Below are positions 8,515-18,379 of a stretch of DNA of 64,000 nucleotides, piece by piece. Every line of letters begins with the position of its first letter. Position 1 is the first letter of the stretch. A program made the translations under genes and the position numbers. Under the pieces are notes generated by a model. It did not search any database. It worked only from the letters and a program-made list of their open reading frames with translations, and was not told the origin of the DNA. Source of the stretch: Candidatus Methanomethylophilus alvi Mx1201 (lineage in GTDB: Archaea; Thermoplasmatota; Thermoplasmata; Methanomassiliicoccales; Methanomethylophilaceae); the NCBI RefSeq assembly GCF_000300255.2, contig NC_020913.1, positions 1-64,000 of the forward strand, in the 5' to 3' direction.

Positions 8515-8819
8515 TGGAGATAGGAGTCATTGGTAGCGACGAGTTCACCCTCGGATTCCGCCTTGCCGGAGTCAGAAGGGTGTTCGTTGCTGATAAGAGC
8601 AATTACCAGGAAAAAATGCAGGAAGCGATCGCCGATGCCAATATCGGTATCCTCGCAGTGAATGCGGAAGACCTGCAGTATCTGCCCGCCAACATGAAGA
8701 CGAAGGTCCTGGATTCCATCCAGCCCGTCGTCGTCCCTGTAGGCGGTGACCAGAGCGATCTTCGCGAGAAGGTCAAGAAGGTTATTGGCGTTGATTTGTA
8801 CAAGACAGAGGATGAATGA
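8514..8819 (+). CDS. atpF: A-type ATP synthase subunit F (rotor)
   Basis: This is a central rotor subunit that sits with subunit D inside the A1 head. The 101-residue protein has the Rossmann-like opening MEIGVIGSDEFTLGFRLAGV and a C-terminal segment REKVKKVIGVDL, as in archaeal and vacuolar F subunits. The ATG overlaps the stop codon of atpC by one base, so the two are likely translationally coupled. The stop codon is directly followed by the atpA start. Confidence 0.95.
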   Translation: MEIGVIGSDEFTLGFRLAGVRRVFVADKSNYQEKMQEAIADANIGILAVNAEDLQYLPANMKTKVLDSIQPVVVPVGGDQSDLREKVKKVIGVDLYKTEDE

Positions 8820-10550
8820 ATGAGCACTGAGGGTGTAATTTACAGGGTCGCAGGTCCTGTCGTGACCGCCACCGGTATCTCTCCCAGGATGTACGATGTC
8901 GTACACGTAGGGAACGAGAAACTGATGGGAGAGGTCATCAAGATCGTTGGCGACTATTCTATCATCCAGGTTTACGAGGACACCACCGGTATCAAACCGG
9001 GAGAGCCGGTCACCAACACCGGTCTGCCTCTTGCCGTTGAGCTCGGTCCGGGACTTCTGACTTCCGTTTACGACGGAATCCAGAGGCCTCTCCCCGTGCT
9101 CAGGGACATGACCGGGGACTTCATCGGACGTGGAGCCACCGCACCTGGACTTAGCAGAGAGACCAAATGGGACTTCGTTCCTGCCGTGAAGGTCGGAGAC
9201 GAGGTCCAGGGAGGAAGCGTCGTCGGAACCGTTCAGGAGGGTCCGATGGTCCACAAGATCATGCTTCCCCCGAACGTGAAGAAAGGAAAGGTAGAGGACA
9301 TCAAATCCGGTTCCTTCACTGTCGACCAGCCCATCGTCAAGGTCGACGGCGTCGAGTACCCCATGATGCAGAAATGGCCTGTCCGTGTACCTAGGCCGGT
9401 CACCGAGAAATACAACCCCGATGTACCGCTGGTCACCGGACTCCGTGTCCTCGACACCATGTTCCCCCTCGCAAAGGGAGGAGCGGCCGCAATCCCCGGT
9501 GCATTCGGTACCGGAAAGACCGTTACCCAGCAGTCCCTTGCGAAGTACTCCGATGCAGAGATCGTCGTCTACATCGGATGCGGAGAGCGTGGAAACGAGA
9601 TGACCGAGGTTCTTACCGAGTTCCCCGAGCTGAAAGACCCGAAGACCGGTGAGTCCCTCATGAAGAGGACCATCCTCATCGCGAACACCTCCAACATGCC
9701 TGTCGCGGCCCGTGAGGCTTCCGTCTACACCGGAATGACCATCGCCGAGTACTTCAGGGACATGGGATACAACGTCGCTCTCATGGCCGACTCCACCTCC
9801 AGGTGGGCAGAGGCAATGAGAGAGATCTCCTCCAGGCTCGAAGAGATGCCCGGTGAGGAGGGATACCCTGCGTACCTGTCCGGTAGGCTTTCCGAGTTCT
9901 ACGAGCGTGCATGCCGCGGTAAGGCACTTTGCGGCGACGACGGATCCATCTCCGTCATCGGTGCCGTCTCTCCTCCCGGAGGAGACCTTTCCGAGCCTGT
10001 CACTCAGAACACCCTGCGTATCGTCCGTGTCTTCTGGGCACTGGATACCAAACTCAGGGAGAGGCGTCACTTCCCGACCATCAACTGGCTGACCTCGTAC
10101 ACCATGTACGACAAGCAGCTGTCCGACTGGTTCAAGAAGAACGTCGGAGAGGACTTCCCCGACCTCAAGGCCTGGGCAATGGGAGTTCTCCAGAAGGAGT
10201 CCGAGTTGCAGGAGGTCGTGCAGATGGTCGGATCCGACTCTCTGCCCGATGAACAGAAGATCACTCTCGAGGTCGCCAAGATGATCCGTGAGATCTACCT
10301 GCAGCAGAACGCATACCACCCCGTGGACTGCTACTGCCCCCTCAACAGGCAGTACACCATGCTCAAGCTCATCAAGAAGTACTCCGACCTGGCCGACAAG
10401 GCCCTCAAGACCGGCGTAGCGGTAGACAAGATTGCCTACCTGCCCGTCAGGCAGAGGTTCCAGCAGGCCAAGTACGAGGAGAAGGTCGACGAGGAGCTCG
10501 CAGCAGTCGCCAAGGACATGGACGAGCAGTTCAGCAAACTGGAGGCTTGA
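8820..10550 (+). CDS. atpA: A-type ATP synthase catalytic subunit A
   Basis: This is the catalytic subunit of the A1 head. The 576-residue protein has the beta-barrel N terminus, the A-type-specific non-homologous insert (about 110-180), the P-loop [12 protein letters not shown] near residue 232, the catalytic-glutamate segment [13 protein letters not shown] and the [14 protein letters not shown] motif. No intein is present, although atpA is a frequent intein site in archaea. The start directly follows the atpF stop, and codon use is strongly biased, as in highly expressed genes. Confidence 0.98.
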   Translation: MSTEGVIYRVAGPVVTATGISPRMYDVVHVGNEKLMGEVIKIVGDYSIIQVYEDTTGIKPGEPVTNTGLPLAVELGPGLLTSVYDGIQRPLPVLRDMTGDFIGRGATAPGLSRETKWDFVPAVKVGDEVQGGSVVGTVQEGPMVHKIMLPPNVKKGKVEDIKSGSFTVDQPIVKVDGVEYPMMQKWPVRVPRPVTEKYNPDVPLVTGLRVLDTMFPLAKGGAAAIPGAFGTGKTVTQQSLAKYSDAEIVVYIGCGERGNEMTEVLTEFPELKDPKTGESLMKRTILIANTSNMPVAAREASVYTGMTIAEYFRDMGYNVALMADSTSRWAEAMREISSRLEEMPGEEGYPAYLSGRLSEFYERACRGKALCGDDGSISVIGAVSPPGGDLSEPVTQNTLRIVRVFWALDTKLRERRHFPTINWLTSYTMYDKQLSDWFKKNVGEDFPDLKAWAMGVLQKESELQEVVQMVGSDSLPDEQKITLEVAKMIREIYLQQNAYHPVDCYCPLNRQYTMLKLIKKYSDLADKALKTGVAVDKIAYLPVRQRFQQAKYEEKVDEELAAVAKDMDEQFSKLEA

Positions 10551-10552
10551 AA

Positions 10553-11935
10553 ATGGCAACCGTAGCTAAAGAGTACAAGACTATCTCCCAGATCGCGGGA
10601 CCTCTGGTGTTCGTGAAGAAGACCGAGCCCGTCGGATACAAGGAGCTCGTTTCCGTCAGGCTTTCCGACGGATCCATCAAGAGAGGAGAGGTTCTCGACT
10701 CGTCCGACGACATGGTTGTCGTTCAGATCTTCGAGGGAACCACCGGAATCGACAGGTCCGCTTCCGTCCGCTTCCTCGGCGAGACCATGAAGATGCCTGT
10801 TTCCAAAGAGATGCTCGGAAGGGTCCTCAACGGAGCAGGAGACCCCCTGGACGGCGGAGCCAAGATCGTTCCTGAGAAGGAGCTCGACATCGCCGGTGCA
10901 GCCATCAACCCCTGGGCAAGGGACTCGCCCGCCGATTTCATCGAGACCGGTATCTCGACCATCGACGGAATGAACACCCTGGTCAGGGGACAGAAGCTGC
11001 CTATCTTCTCCGCTTCCGGTCTGCCCCACAACGACATTGCGCTGCAGATCGCAAGGCAGGCGAAGGTCCGCGGAGAGAACGAGGAGTTCGCCGTCGTGTT
11101 CATCGCCCTCGGTATCACCAACGAGGAGAAGCAGAAGTTCATGAACGAGTTCGAGAGGACCGGTGCCCTGAAGAACGCCGTCGTCTTCCTGAACCTCGCC
11201 GACGACCCTGCCGTCGAGCGTATCGCCACCCCGCGTCTGGGACTCACCACCGCGGAGTACATGGCATTCGAGCTCGGAATGCAGGTTCTCGTCATCATGA
11301 CCGATATCACCAACTACTGTGAGGCTCTGCGTCAGGTCGGTGCAGCTCGTGAAGAGGTGCCCGGAAGGCGTGGATATCCCGGTTACATGTACACCGACCT
11401 CGCACAGCTGTACGAGCGTGCCGGAAGGATCAAAGGAAAGAAGGGTTCCATCACCCAGATCCCCATCCTTACCATGCCCGGAGCAGATATCACCCACCCG
11501 ATCCCCGACCTGTCCGGATACATCACCGAGGGTCAGATCGTTCTGTCCATGGACCTCCACAGGGCAGGAATCTACCCGCCGGTCAATGTCAGCAGTTCTC
11601 TGTCGAGGCTGATGAACTCCGGTATCGGAAAGGGCAAGACCCGTGACGACCACAAGGCCGTTTCCGACCAGCTGTACGCTTCGTACGCAGAAGGAAAGGA
11701 CCTCAGGGGACTCGTCGCCATCGTCGGAAAGGACTCCCTGTCCGCAAAAGACAGGAAGCTCCTGGACTTCGCCGACCTCTTCGAGGACCGTGTGGTCCGC
11801 CAGGGAATCGACGAGGACCGTTCCATCGAGACGACTCTCGACATCGCTTGGGACATCCTGAAGGAGCTGGACATCGACCAGCTGACCAGGATCGACAAGA
11901 AGTACATCGAGAAGTACCTCCCGAAGAAGGAGTGA
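10553..11935 (+). CDS. atpB: A-type ATP synthase regulatory subunit B
   Basis: This is the non-catalytic nucleotide-binding subunit that alternates with A in the hexameric head. The 460-residue protein shares the fold of A but has the degenerate P-loop region [15 protein letters not shown] near residue 158 instead of GxxGxGKT, as expected. It also has the B-specific [17 protein letters not shown] segment. ATG 10553 has GGAGG 7 bases upstream, formed by the end of atpA. The in-frame TTG 10547 is a less likely start. Confidence 0.98.
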   Translation: MATVAKEYKTISQIAGPLVFVKKTEPVGYKELVSVRLSDGSIKRGEVLDSSDDMVVVQIFEGTTGIDRSASVRFLGETMKMPVSKEMLGRVLNGAGDPLDGGAKIVPEKELDIAGAAINPWARDSPADFIETGISTIDGMNTLVRGQKLPIFSASGLPHNDIALQIARQAKVRGENEEFAVVFIALGITNEEKQKFMNEFERTGALKNAVVFLNLADDPAVERIATPRLGLTTAEYMAFELGMQVLVIMTDITNYCEALRQVGAAREEVPGRRGYPGYMYTDLAQLYERAGRIKGKKGSITQIPILTMPGADITHPIPDLSGYITEGQIVLSMDLHRAGIYPPVNVSSSLSRLMNSGIGKGKTRDDHKAVSDQLYASYAEGKDLRGLVAIVGKDSLSAKDRKLLDFADLFEDRVVRQGIDEDRSIETTLDIAWDILKELDIDQLTRIDKKYIEKYLPKKE

Positions 11936-11942
11936 ACCGATC

Positions 11943-12578
11943 ATGGCAGCCCACGATATCACCCCGACCCGCTCCGTACTTCTGGACCTCAAGAGAAGGA
12001 TCAAACTGTCCCAGTCCGGACACAAGATCCTGAAGATGAAGAGGGACGGCCTCATCATCGAGTTCTTCGAGGTAATGGAGAAGGCGAGGCAGATGCGTGC
12101 CGGCGTTGCAACCGATTTCGAAGTTGCGATGAAGAAAATCACCATCGCAAGGGCTATCGACGGTGAGGTCAACGTGAGGAGTGCAGCATATGCACTCAAC
12201 AAGTACCCCACCGTCAAGCTCTCCAGCAAATCCATCATGGGAATGATGGTCCCCAAGGTAGAGGCCGACTCCATCCACACCGACATCCTGAACAAGGGTT
12301 ACGGTGTGCTCGATACCTCTGCCTACGTCGAGGAGGCCGCGGCATCTTTCGAGAAACTTCTCGAGACCCTGATCCGCGCCGCCGAGGTCGAGACCACCAT
12401 GAAGAAGCTGCTGGACGAAATTGAGAAGACCAAGAGAAGGGTCAACGCTCTCGAGTTCAAGATCATCCCCGACCTCAAGGAGTCGGAGAGGTTCGTGAAG
12501 TTCCGTCTCGAGGAGATGGAGAGGGAGAACACCACCCGTCTTAAGCACATCAAGAAGAAAGGAGCGGCTACCGAGTGA
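11943..12578 (+). CDS. atpD: A-type ATP synthase subunit D (central shaft)
   Basis: This is the rotor shaft that turns inside the A3B3 head. The 211-residue protein is predicted as two long antiparallel helices, with the typical opening ITPTRSVLLDLKRRIKLSQ and the C-terminal helix LLDEIEKTKRRVNALEFKI. The polypeptide ends in a lysine-rich segment. Its TGA stop overlaps the GTG start of the next small gene, so the operon continues past subunit D. Confidence 0.95.
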   Translation: MAAHDITPTRSVLLDLKRRIKLSQSGHKILKMKRDGLIIEFFEVMEKARQMRAGVATDFEVAMKKITIARAIDGEVNVRSAAYALNKYPTVKLSSKSIMGMMVPKVEADSIHTDILNKGYGVLDTSAYVEEAAASFEKLLETLIRAAEVETTMKKLLDEIEKTKRRVNALEFKIIPDLKESERFVKFRLEEMERENTTRLKHIKKKGAATE

Positions 12579-12727
12579 GGAAAAGCATAGAGGATCGCCT
12601 AGAAGATATCCGGGAAGACCCGAAAAAGCTGAAAAGGGCCTTCACTGCGATATGGGTCGTGGCGTACGCTATGCTTATGCTCGGAGCGTTCATCATAATT
12701 GCTGTGATCTTCACGGAACGGTTCTGA
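12575..12727 (+). CDS. Small single-span membrane protein at the end of the ATP synthase operon
   Basis: A 50-residue frame begins at GTG 12575, overlapping the atpD stop, with GGAG 9 bases upstream. The product has a charged N-terminal helix (RKSIEDRLEDIREDPKKLKR) and one membrane helix (about residues 27-46). It ends in TERF and is immediately followed by a hairpin terminator. Methanosarcina aha operons carry a small ahaG gene after ahaD, so a positional equivalent is possible, but I cannot show homology. Coupling to atpD suggests an assembly or membrane-sector accessory role; this is inference. Confidence 0.7.
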   Translation: MRKSIEDRLEDIREDPKKLKRAFTAIWVVAYAMLMLGAFIIIAVIFTERF

Positions 12728-12755
12728 CACCGGTAAACAACTTATACAATCCAAA

Positions 12756-12775
12756 GACGGGGCTTTCGCCCCGTC
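12756..12775 (+). terminator. Hairpin after the ATP synthase operon
   Basis: GACGGGG and CCCCGTC form a perfect 7-bp stem around a 6-base loop, 29 bases after the last stop codon of the operon. Confidence 0.6.
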
Positions 12776-12875
12776 AACTGGATTGGAAAATGCATGCTTC
12801 AGTGTATACGCTGGAGTTTTTCACAGAACCATTGTGCAGTATGTCTATGCCCGCATGACGATATGGGTCGGACGT

Positions 12876-14315
12876 TCATTTCTTGAAATTCTTCATCATG
12901 ACGCTGCCCGTACCGAGATTGACTATGGGCATGATGGACGGTTCGGGATTGAAGTTGTGCATCTTCTGATAATCGGTCTGCGCCTGCCATGTGGAGGCGT
13001 TGATCATCTTCACCCCTCTGTAATCCATCCTTCCGGTCCCGTGGACGTGTCCTGTGACGAATATGTCGGGAACCTCCTCCATGACGAGGTAGTCTTTCTT
13101 TTCCGGTGCCAAGGCGTTCCTCATGCCGTAAAGTGGAGCGAGGTGCCTTCTGGTGACCATCTCCTTCATGACGGCGATTGGGTTGTCGTACGACAGTCCT
13201 CTGACTCCGGCGATGAAATCGTCGATGCTTTTTCCGTGATACGATGTGACCAATCTGCCCTCTATCCTGAGATTTATGGGGTTGCCGACCATCATTATGC
13301 TGCTGTCGAAAGTCTTGGTATAGACTTCTGAAAGGGCGGGCTGAGGTTCCGCAAGACGACAGGCATCATGGTTTCCGGGATGGATGACCATCTTGATCCC
13401 GTCGGGTATCTCCTTCAGATATTCCGCCAGGGTTTCGTACTGGTTGTAGATGTCCATGATCTCCAGGTCTTTCTCTTGATCCGGATAGGCCCCTATGCCG
13501 TCGACCACGTCTCCGGACATGACTATGTAGTTCAGTCCTACTTCGTCGGCGTTATGCTTGAGCCACTCGATCATCCTCTCCCAGTCGCTCTTCAGGAATT
13601 CCTTGCTCCCGATATGGATGTCCGAAAGGAACGCTACGGACGATGTGGAGTCGGACGGGACCCATTTGTTCCCTGCTGGGACATCTGGTTTTACGATGGT
13701 CTCGGGAATGAACAGGCCCTTGCTGTCGGTGAACTTCCCGGTGACGCCGATGACCTCGTCATTCACGAACATCTCGTTGGCCAGCGGGGATTCCTTGGAT
13801 ATGAATACGGCACAGGTGTCGGTCTCGTCCTCGATCGTCAGGATGGTGTGGCCGGTCTTCGTGGTCCTCTTCTCGTAGACCATGCCGACGATGTTCATGC
13901 TGTCCCTGCCGAGCTCTTTGGCACGTTCGATGGACATGGACATTCCGAAATCCTTCCGCTTGTTGATGATCTTCTTGAGGAGGGTGTATCTGCTGCGGAA
14001 GTAGTTGGCGAAGTCCTCTATGGTGCCGGTGCAGGTACTCTCTCCCGTGATGTCCGAACCGGATACGATCTTCAGGTCGGGATCGCGTTTTATCTTCGGG
14101 GCGATCGTCTTCTGGGATTCCATGAGGGCCTTCTCCCCTTCCAGGAATTTGACGACGTCGTCTTTGGTGACGAACATCGTATTTCCTGCAAGGGAGTTCA
14201 GCAGCGTGTTGACGAATTCCATGGGACATCCGTTGGAATCGATTATCTCCAACGCGTCCGGGGAAAGGAAAAGATTCCTCTTCGCCGCTGCCGACAGCAC
14301 CTCGTCTTTTTGCAT
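12876..14315 (-). CDS. polB: DNA polymerase II (PolD) small subunit DP1
   Basis: This is the exonuclease subunit of the archaeal replicative polymerase PolD. The 479-residue protein has an OB-fold region (about 150-215) and a calcineurin-like phosphoesterase domain. Metal-binding motifs are visible: LSDIHIGS near residue 235, SGDVVDG near 270, HPGNHDACR near 318 and VTGHVHGTG near 430. ATG 14315 (MQKDEVLSAAAKRN) is preferred to the upstream TTG 14327. The gene is convergent with the ATP synthase operon. The large subunit DP2 is not in the window. Confidence 0.95.
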   Translation of the reverse strand: MQKDEVLSAAAKRNLFLSPDALEIIDSNGCPMEFVNTLLNSLAGNTMFVTKDDVVKFLEGEKALMESQKTIAPKIKRDPDLKIVSGSDITGESTCTGTIEDFANYFRSRYTLLKKIINKRKDFGMSMSIERAKELGRDSMNIVGMVYEKRTTKTGHTILTIEDETDTCAVFISKESPLANEMFVNDEVIGVTGKFTDSKGLFIPETIVKPDVPAGNKWVPSDSTSSVAFLSDIHIGSKEFLKSDWERMIEWLKHNADEVGLNYIVMSGDVVDGIGAYPDQEKDLEIMDIYNQYETLAEYLKEIPDGIKMVIHPGNHDACRLAEPQPALSEVYTKTFDSSIMMVGNPINLRIEGRLVTSYHGKSIDDFIAGVRGLSYDNPIAVMKEMVTRRHLAPLYGMRNALAPEKKDYLVMEEVPDIFVTGHVHGTGRMDYRGVKMINASTWQAQTDYQKMHNFNPEPSIMPIVNLGTGSVMMKNFKK

Positions 14316-14425
14316 ACGTATACCCAATCACAATCCCGATTAAAGCCGTTGTGCTGTTTCAATATGTCCCGGGGATGTCTTTTTCATAGGAATCCAATTA
14401 ATACCTGCTTGCGGTTCATAGAACC

Positions 14426-14818
14426 ATGGCAGATGTGACGGTGTCGTGCCCCGTGTATCCGAGCGAAGACCCAGATAAGGTGAAGGCAGCCCTTCTGGGT
14501 ATTTTTCCGACCGGCGAATTCGAGCTTGCAGAAGGAGAGATGAAAGGCCCTGCAGACCTTGACAGGTTCTCCGAGCTCATCAGAAGGCAGAAGATCCTCG
14601 ATACCGCACGTTCCCAGATGCAGAAAGGGGTCCGTAAGGGAAAGAACAGGACCGTATTCAGTCTGAACAAGCAGGTCGCCACCGTAGGGAAGATATCCTT
14701 CGTGGATTACCGCACCGTATTGGGCACCATAAGCGTCTCCGTGGAGGCCGACGACATCGATGCGTTCATAGACAGGGTGGCGCCGATGACCGTCAACGGG
14801 GAGGAAGTGAAACAGTGA
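14426..14818 (+). CDS. UPF0201 family RNA-binding protein
   Basis: This 130-residue archaeal protein has the family features: opening VTVSCPVYPSEDPDKVKAAL, central LSELIRRQKILDTAR-like segment and C-terminal IDRVAPMTVNGEEV. UPF0201 (DUF54) proteins have an L5/L25-like fold and are usually annotated as RNA-binding; the cellular role is unsettled. The next gene begins inside its last codons (GTG 14815), so the two form an operon. The promoter is the AT-rich CAATTAATACC about 30 bases upstream. Confidence 0.85.
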   Translation: MADVTVSCPVYPSEDPDKVKAALLGIFPTGEFELAEGEMKGPADLDRFSELIRRQKILDTARSQMQKGVRKGKNRTVFSLNKQVATVGKISFVDYRTVLGTISVSVEADDIDAFIDRVAPMTVNGEEVKQ

Positions 14819-15582
14819 ATACCGTCGGGGTATCCTGTCCGGGTTTCGGGAAGGAACGGTTCGAGGAATGTCTCGGACGGATATCCAGTCATTTCAGGCA
14901 TTGGGAGATATTCTCGGAATTGAATCACTCCGTGCAGAAGATAAGCCCTTCTTTTTCCGCCGTCGCGGAGCCTTACGGAATGACGTTCTCCATCCACTCC
15001 GCCATAGCCGACACCAACGTGGCGGCCACAAATCCCCGTATGAGGGAGGCCACCATGATGGAGATAATGTCGGAGATGCAGTCCGCCTGCGAGATGGGCG
15101 TGGACACCGTCACGGTCCATCCAGGGATAATCAATCTCGCCGTATCGGGGACGAGGGAGAGGAGCATAGCCGCGGCCCAGGACTCCATGAGGCTTCTGGA
15201 CAGGGCCCAGGCCGAGTACGGCGTGAGGCTCGCCATCGAGAACATGCCCAACGTCCCCGTGATGCTCGGCATAACCGCCGAAGAACTCGACGAGATAGTC
15301 GGCCCGACCGATCTGGGTATATGCTTCGATATCGGTCATGCCAACACATCCGGACAGATGGACGCCATGATCGAGACGTTCGGGGACCGGATAGTCAACG
15401 TCCATATACATGACAACATGGGTGTGAATGACGACCACATGACCATCGGGACCGGACAGATAGATTTCCGTTCCGTCATCAGGAAGCTGAGGCCCTACAA
15501 GGGCAGATACATAATAGAATCCAAATCCCTGGAGTCCGCCGTCGAGTCCCAGGAAGTCCTGAAGAGGCTTCTTCCCCCGTGA
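14815..15582 (+). CDS. Sugar phosphate isomerase/epimerase-like TIM-barrel protein
   Basis: This 255-residue protein belongs to the xylose isomerase-like/AP endonuclease 2 TIM-barrel superfamily. Seen motifs are VDTVTVHPG (strand with metal-binding His), LAIENMPN (metal-binding Glu), GICFDIGHAN (Asp and His) and VNVHIHDN followed by DDHMTIGTGQIDF, the usual metal-site order for the family. The substrate is unknown, and it could be a sugar isomerase or an endonuclease IV relative. It overlaps the UPF0201 gene by 4 bases. Its stop codon lies in a copy of the decamer ATGTGCCAGA (15582-15591). Confidence 0.8.
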   Translation: MNTVGVSCPGFGKERFEECLGRISSHFRHWEIFSELNHSVQKISPSFSAVAEPYGMTFSIHSAIADTNVAATNPRMREATMMEIMSEMQSACEMGVDTVTVHPGIINLAVSGTRERSIAAAQDSMRLLDRAQAEYGVRLAIENMPNVPVMLGITAEELDEIVGPTDLGICFDIGHANTSGQMDAMIETFGDRIVNVHIHDNMGVNDDHMTIGTGQIDFRSVIRKLRPYKGRYIIESKSLESAVESQEVLKRLLPP

Positions 15583-15600
15583 TGTGCCAGACTTATTTTT

Positions 15601-16710
15601 TCAATGTCTTTCCCACATGCTGAGGACCTTTCCCTCCGGGCGGGGAGGCATCGAAGGCATATCCGTGAAACGGTATGCCGAGCGGTTGGGCTTTATGATC
15701 CAGTATATGAGGATGATCAGTCCGAGCCCCATCATGGCCAATTCAATGAAGATCCCTCCCGGGAAAAGGGTGAGGGTGTCGTTGACGAAGTGTATGAGCA
15801 CGCATACGTGAAGACCGTATTCCGAATATGCGTAGGCGAAGAGTATGCCGCCTGCGAACGCGTCGATGACCTTCACCCATCCCCATCCGTCGTAATGACC
15901 CAGACCGAATATGGCGGAGCTGACCAGGATGAGGATGAAAGCCACTTTGCTCATCCCGAATCCGCCCAGAAGGAATCTCCAGCATTTCACATCGCGGTAT
16001 TTCGCGAATGCGATGACCGCCATAGGGATCCCGATGAGTACCAGGCGGTATGCGAGTTCCTCCTGCAATCCGGCATTGGTGAGCATGAACATCATCTCCC
16101 ACCTGCTGTATCTGTCCATCCATGAAGTGTCGGCGGTATGCCCCCCGGCGGCCATGAACATGAGGTAGATCAGAGAGGTTGCAAGGGTCACGCACAGGAT
16201 GGAGGCCGCCGCACTAAGGTCGGTATGGGCCATACGGTCCGGGTCGTCTCCGCATTCCTTCCTGACGGCGAACGTCCTGTATGTCGCATATGCGCCGAAC
16301 AGACCTATGACGGCCAGTTCGATGACGAAGTATGCGGAAAGACCCGTCCCGGACAGTCTGAACAGGACTATGTCCTCAAGACCCAGAGGGATGTAGAATC
16401 CCAAACTCTTGTTTTCCAGGGCATCCAGTATGTTCCCTGCACTGGCTATGTCCGCCAGCAGGGCGCATACGACGGAAAGCAGGAACAGTGCGGCACTGAA
16501 TTTTATGATCGTGTGGAATATGTTCCCTTTCCTCTTTTCCGCAGGCGGTCTGTCAAGGGCCCTGCCGCATTCCCCGCAGAACGCGGCGCCCCTGTCTTTC
16601 CACATCTGGCACATGGGGCACCCATCACCCAGGAACCTTCCGCATTCCCCGCAATACGTGGCCCCCTTTCTGCGCCACTCCTCACATTTGTCGCATTCAG
16701 GAGACGCCAT
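15601..16710 (-). CDS. CPBP (Abi/Rce1-like) membrane protease with double zinc ribbon
   Basis: This 369-residue protein has two N-terminal zinc-ribbon-like repeats (CDKCEEWRRKGATYCGECG and CPMCQMWKDRGAAFCGECG). Several membrane helices follow, then a CPBP glutamic protease core: EELAYRLVLIG (EExxxR) near residue 230, FGLGHYDGW near 280 and HFVND near 320. CPBP proteins cleave or handle prenylated or bacteriocin-like substrates in the membrane; the substrate here is unknown. It is the last gene of a three-gene operon with overlapping frames, after an HTH regulator and an unknown protein, which suggests a regulated unit. Confidence 0.85.
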   Translation of the reverse strand: MASPECDKCEEWRRKGATYCGECGRFLGDGCPMCQMWKDRGAAFCGECGRALDRPPAEKRKGNIFHTIIKFSAALFLLSVVCALLADIASAGNILDALENKSLGFYIPLGLEDIVLFRLSGTGLSAYFVIELAVIGLFGAYATYRTFAVRKECGDDPDRMAHTDLSAAASILCVTLATSLIYLMFMAAGGHTADTSWMDRYSRWEMMFMLTNAGLQEELAYRLVLIGIPMAVIAFAKYRDVKCWRFLLGGFGMSKVAFILILVSSAIFGLGHYDGWGWVKVIDAFAGGILFAYAYSEYGLHVCVLIHFVNDTLTLFPGGIFIELAMMGLGLIILIYWIIKPNRSAYRFTDMPSMPPRPEGKVLSMWERH

Positions 16711-17323
16711 CCATGTCCCTCAGGATAGAAACCAGCCCTTCGACGCGTTCGACCTCGACGACTGCCAGAAGGGAGGACCGGTACTTCGCCGTGTCATAGA
16801 TCTCCGAAGCCATGTGCTCCTCCCTCCTCCTGCTCAGTCTCCCGTATCCTTTTACCGTGGATACGTGCCTGTCCCACATGACGGCAAGTTCCTCGGGGGT
16901 CGATGCGTCCATCTTCTTTTTCAGCCCCTTCTTCGCCAGCCTGTGTTCCGACGTGAATTCTGTGACCTTTATGCAGTCCATGTATGCTGTGTCGTAATCG
17001 TAATCGTTCATGTCGAGGGGGATGACGTTGATCCCGTCTCTGGCACATAGGTCTACTATCTCGCAGAATGCGGGGGACGGGGTTATGATGTCTCCGAACT
17101 CGGACATCTTCTTGGCATAGATCACGTCCAGTTCGCTGACCTCTATGTCATCCATTCCGATCTGCTCCCTCTTACGCAGGGCCTCGAGGGACTCTATCCC
17201 CATGGATGCGGCATATGCGTCGTAGCCGCCGTAAGCCTGCTTCACTTTTTCGGCCTCGGAGGCCAGACCGTTGACTACGGGAAGTATGTCGACACGGCAT
17301 TTTCCGACGGTCATCCCGATCAT
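16697..17323 (-). CDS. Conserved archaeal protein of unknown function
   Basis: A 208-residue soluble alpha/beta protein that I do not recognise. Visible features are VDILPVVNGLASEAEKV near the N terminus, SELDVIYAKKMSEFGDI near residue 65, INVIPLDMNDYDYDTAY near 98 and a charged helical C-terminal half with RLSRRREEHMASEIY. The start ATG overlaps the stop of the upstream HTH gene, and its end overlaps the CPBP protease start by 14 bases, so all three are coupled. It contains the decamer TCTGGCACAT at 17039. No signal peptide or membrane helix is seen. Confidence 0.7.
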   Translation of the reverse strand: MIGMTVGKCRVDILPVVNGLASEAEKVKQAYGGYDAYAASMGIESLEALRKREQIGMDDIEVSELDVIYAKKMSEFGDIITPSPAFCEIVDLCARDGINVIPLDMNDYDYDTAYMDCIKVTEFTSEHRLAKKGLKKKMDASTPEELAVMWDRHVSTVKGYGRLSRRREEHMASEIYDTAKYRSSLLAVVEVERVEGLVSILRDMDGVS

Positions 17324-18276
17324 TTCTTAGTGCTCCGGGAGAGGATGATGTCAGTCAGTTCGCTCTTGTCGTCGATCTTCCTGAGCTCGTCGTCCGTCAC
17401 CAGGGCGGTCGACTTGATACTGTCCGTGCTGTGTTTCTTCTGGACGATGACCACGGAGTGCTTGTGGGTGAGGTTGGACAGTTCGGAGGCGATGAGTGCC
17501 TTCTGGATGAGTTTGCTCTCCTCCGTCCCTATCCCGGTCAGGAGGACCATGTTGTGGTCGTTGTCACGGGTGATCGCCTCGAACGGCCCTCTGAAAATGG
17601 GCGTTATGGAGAACCCTATGTTGACAAGGCGGTCCAACGGGGTGAACCCTGTGGAGTTTCCCTTTCCGGAGACCTCATGGGATCTCACGGAATCGTCCTT
17701 CTGGTAGTCGAACGGGTCCAGAGGTTCGATTATGGGGGTGTCCAGGAACTCCTCCAACCTCAGGGCGGCGTCTATCATGGCGCCCATCCCGTTCTCGTAC
17801 ATCTGGATGGTGCGTCTCGACACGCCCGCGGTCTCCGCCAAGGTACCGAGGCTGATGCTCCTCTCCTCGCGGATCTGTCTGAGGGTGTCGCTGTCGATCT
17901 TGACGTACAGTCCTCCGGGGGCCGCGAAGATGAAAGGCGGGACCTCTTCCAGAAGCTGGTCTGCGAGGGTCTCGTTGGATATTATGGGGATCTTGAACCT
18001 GGTGTATATGATCCCCTTCTCCAGTTTGCCGGAGCTGGATGTCTCTCCGATGAGGATGGGGCTCGCATCGAGGGCGTCCGCCATGATCTTCATCTCGTCG
18101 GCGTTCTCGCGGGAGAATGCGTCGACGTTGCCGAGGACCTTTATGATCAACACGGTCTTGTCCCTGCGGCCTACGACATCGAAGCATATGCTGCGTATGT
18201 TGATGGCCGAGGAGACGTCGAACCCCGCTTTGGCCAGAATGGCACGGGTCGTGTTGACCATTTCCTCTCTCGTCAT
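17320..18276 (-). CDS. Archaeal HTH-type transcriptional regulator (XRE fold)
   Basis: This 318-residue protein matches the archaeal putative HTH-type transcriptional regulatory protein family. It has an N-terminal nuclease-like alpha/beta domain (about 1-125: VVGRRDKTVLIIKVLGNVDAF). A Cro/C1-type helix-turn-helix follows (about 130-180: LRQIREERSISLGTLAETAG then VSRRTIQMYENG), then a C-terminal domain of unknown role. It heads the operon with the downstream unknown and CPBP genes. ATG 18276 is 24-30 bases from an AT-rich TATATG element, so the mRNA may be nearly leaderless. Confidence 0.88.
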   Translation of the reverse strand: MTREEMVNTTRAILAKAGFDVSSAINIRSICFDVVGRRDKTVLIIKVLGNVDAFSRENADEMKIMADALDASPILIGETSSSGKLEKGIIYTRFKIPIISNETLADQLLEEVPPFIFAAPGGLYVKIDSDTLRQIREERSISLGTLAETAGVSRRTIQMYENGMGAMIDAALRLEEFLDTPIIEPLDPFDYQKDDSVRSHEVSGKGNSTGFTPLDRLVNIGFSITPIFRGPFEAITRDNDHNMVLLTGIGTEESKLIQKALIASELSNLTHKHSVVIVQKKHSTDSIKSTALVTDDELRKIDDKSELTDIILSRSTKK

Positions 18277-18335
18277 GTTCTGTTAGTAGATTTGTACATC
18301 TATATGTGGATTCCTATCGGAATCAGATGTTGGTA

Positions 18336-18366
18336 CCTCCGCCCGCATAACGGTGGGGGGCGGAGG
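18336..18366 (-). terminator. Hairpin downstream of the NimA-like gene
   Basis: CCTCCGCC and GGCGGAGG form an 8-bp stem just after the minus-strand stop at 18380, in the gap before the HTH operon promoter. Confidence 0.45.
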
Positions 18367-18379
18367 CCATGTAAGGGTT

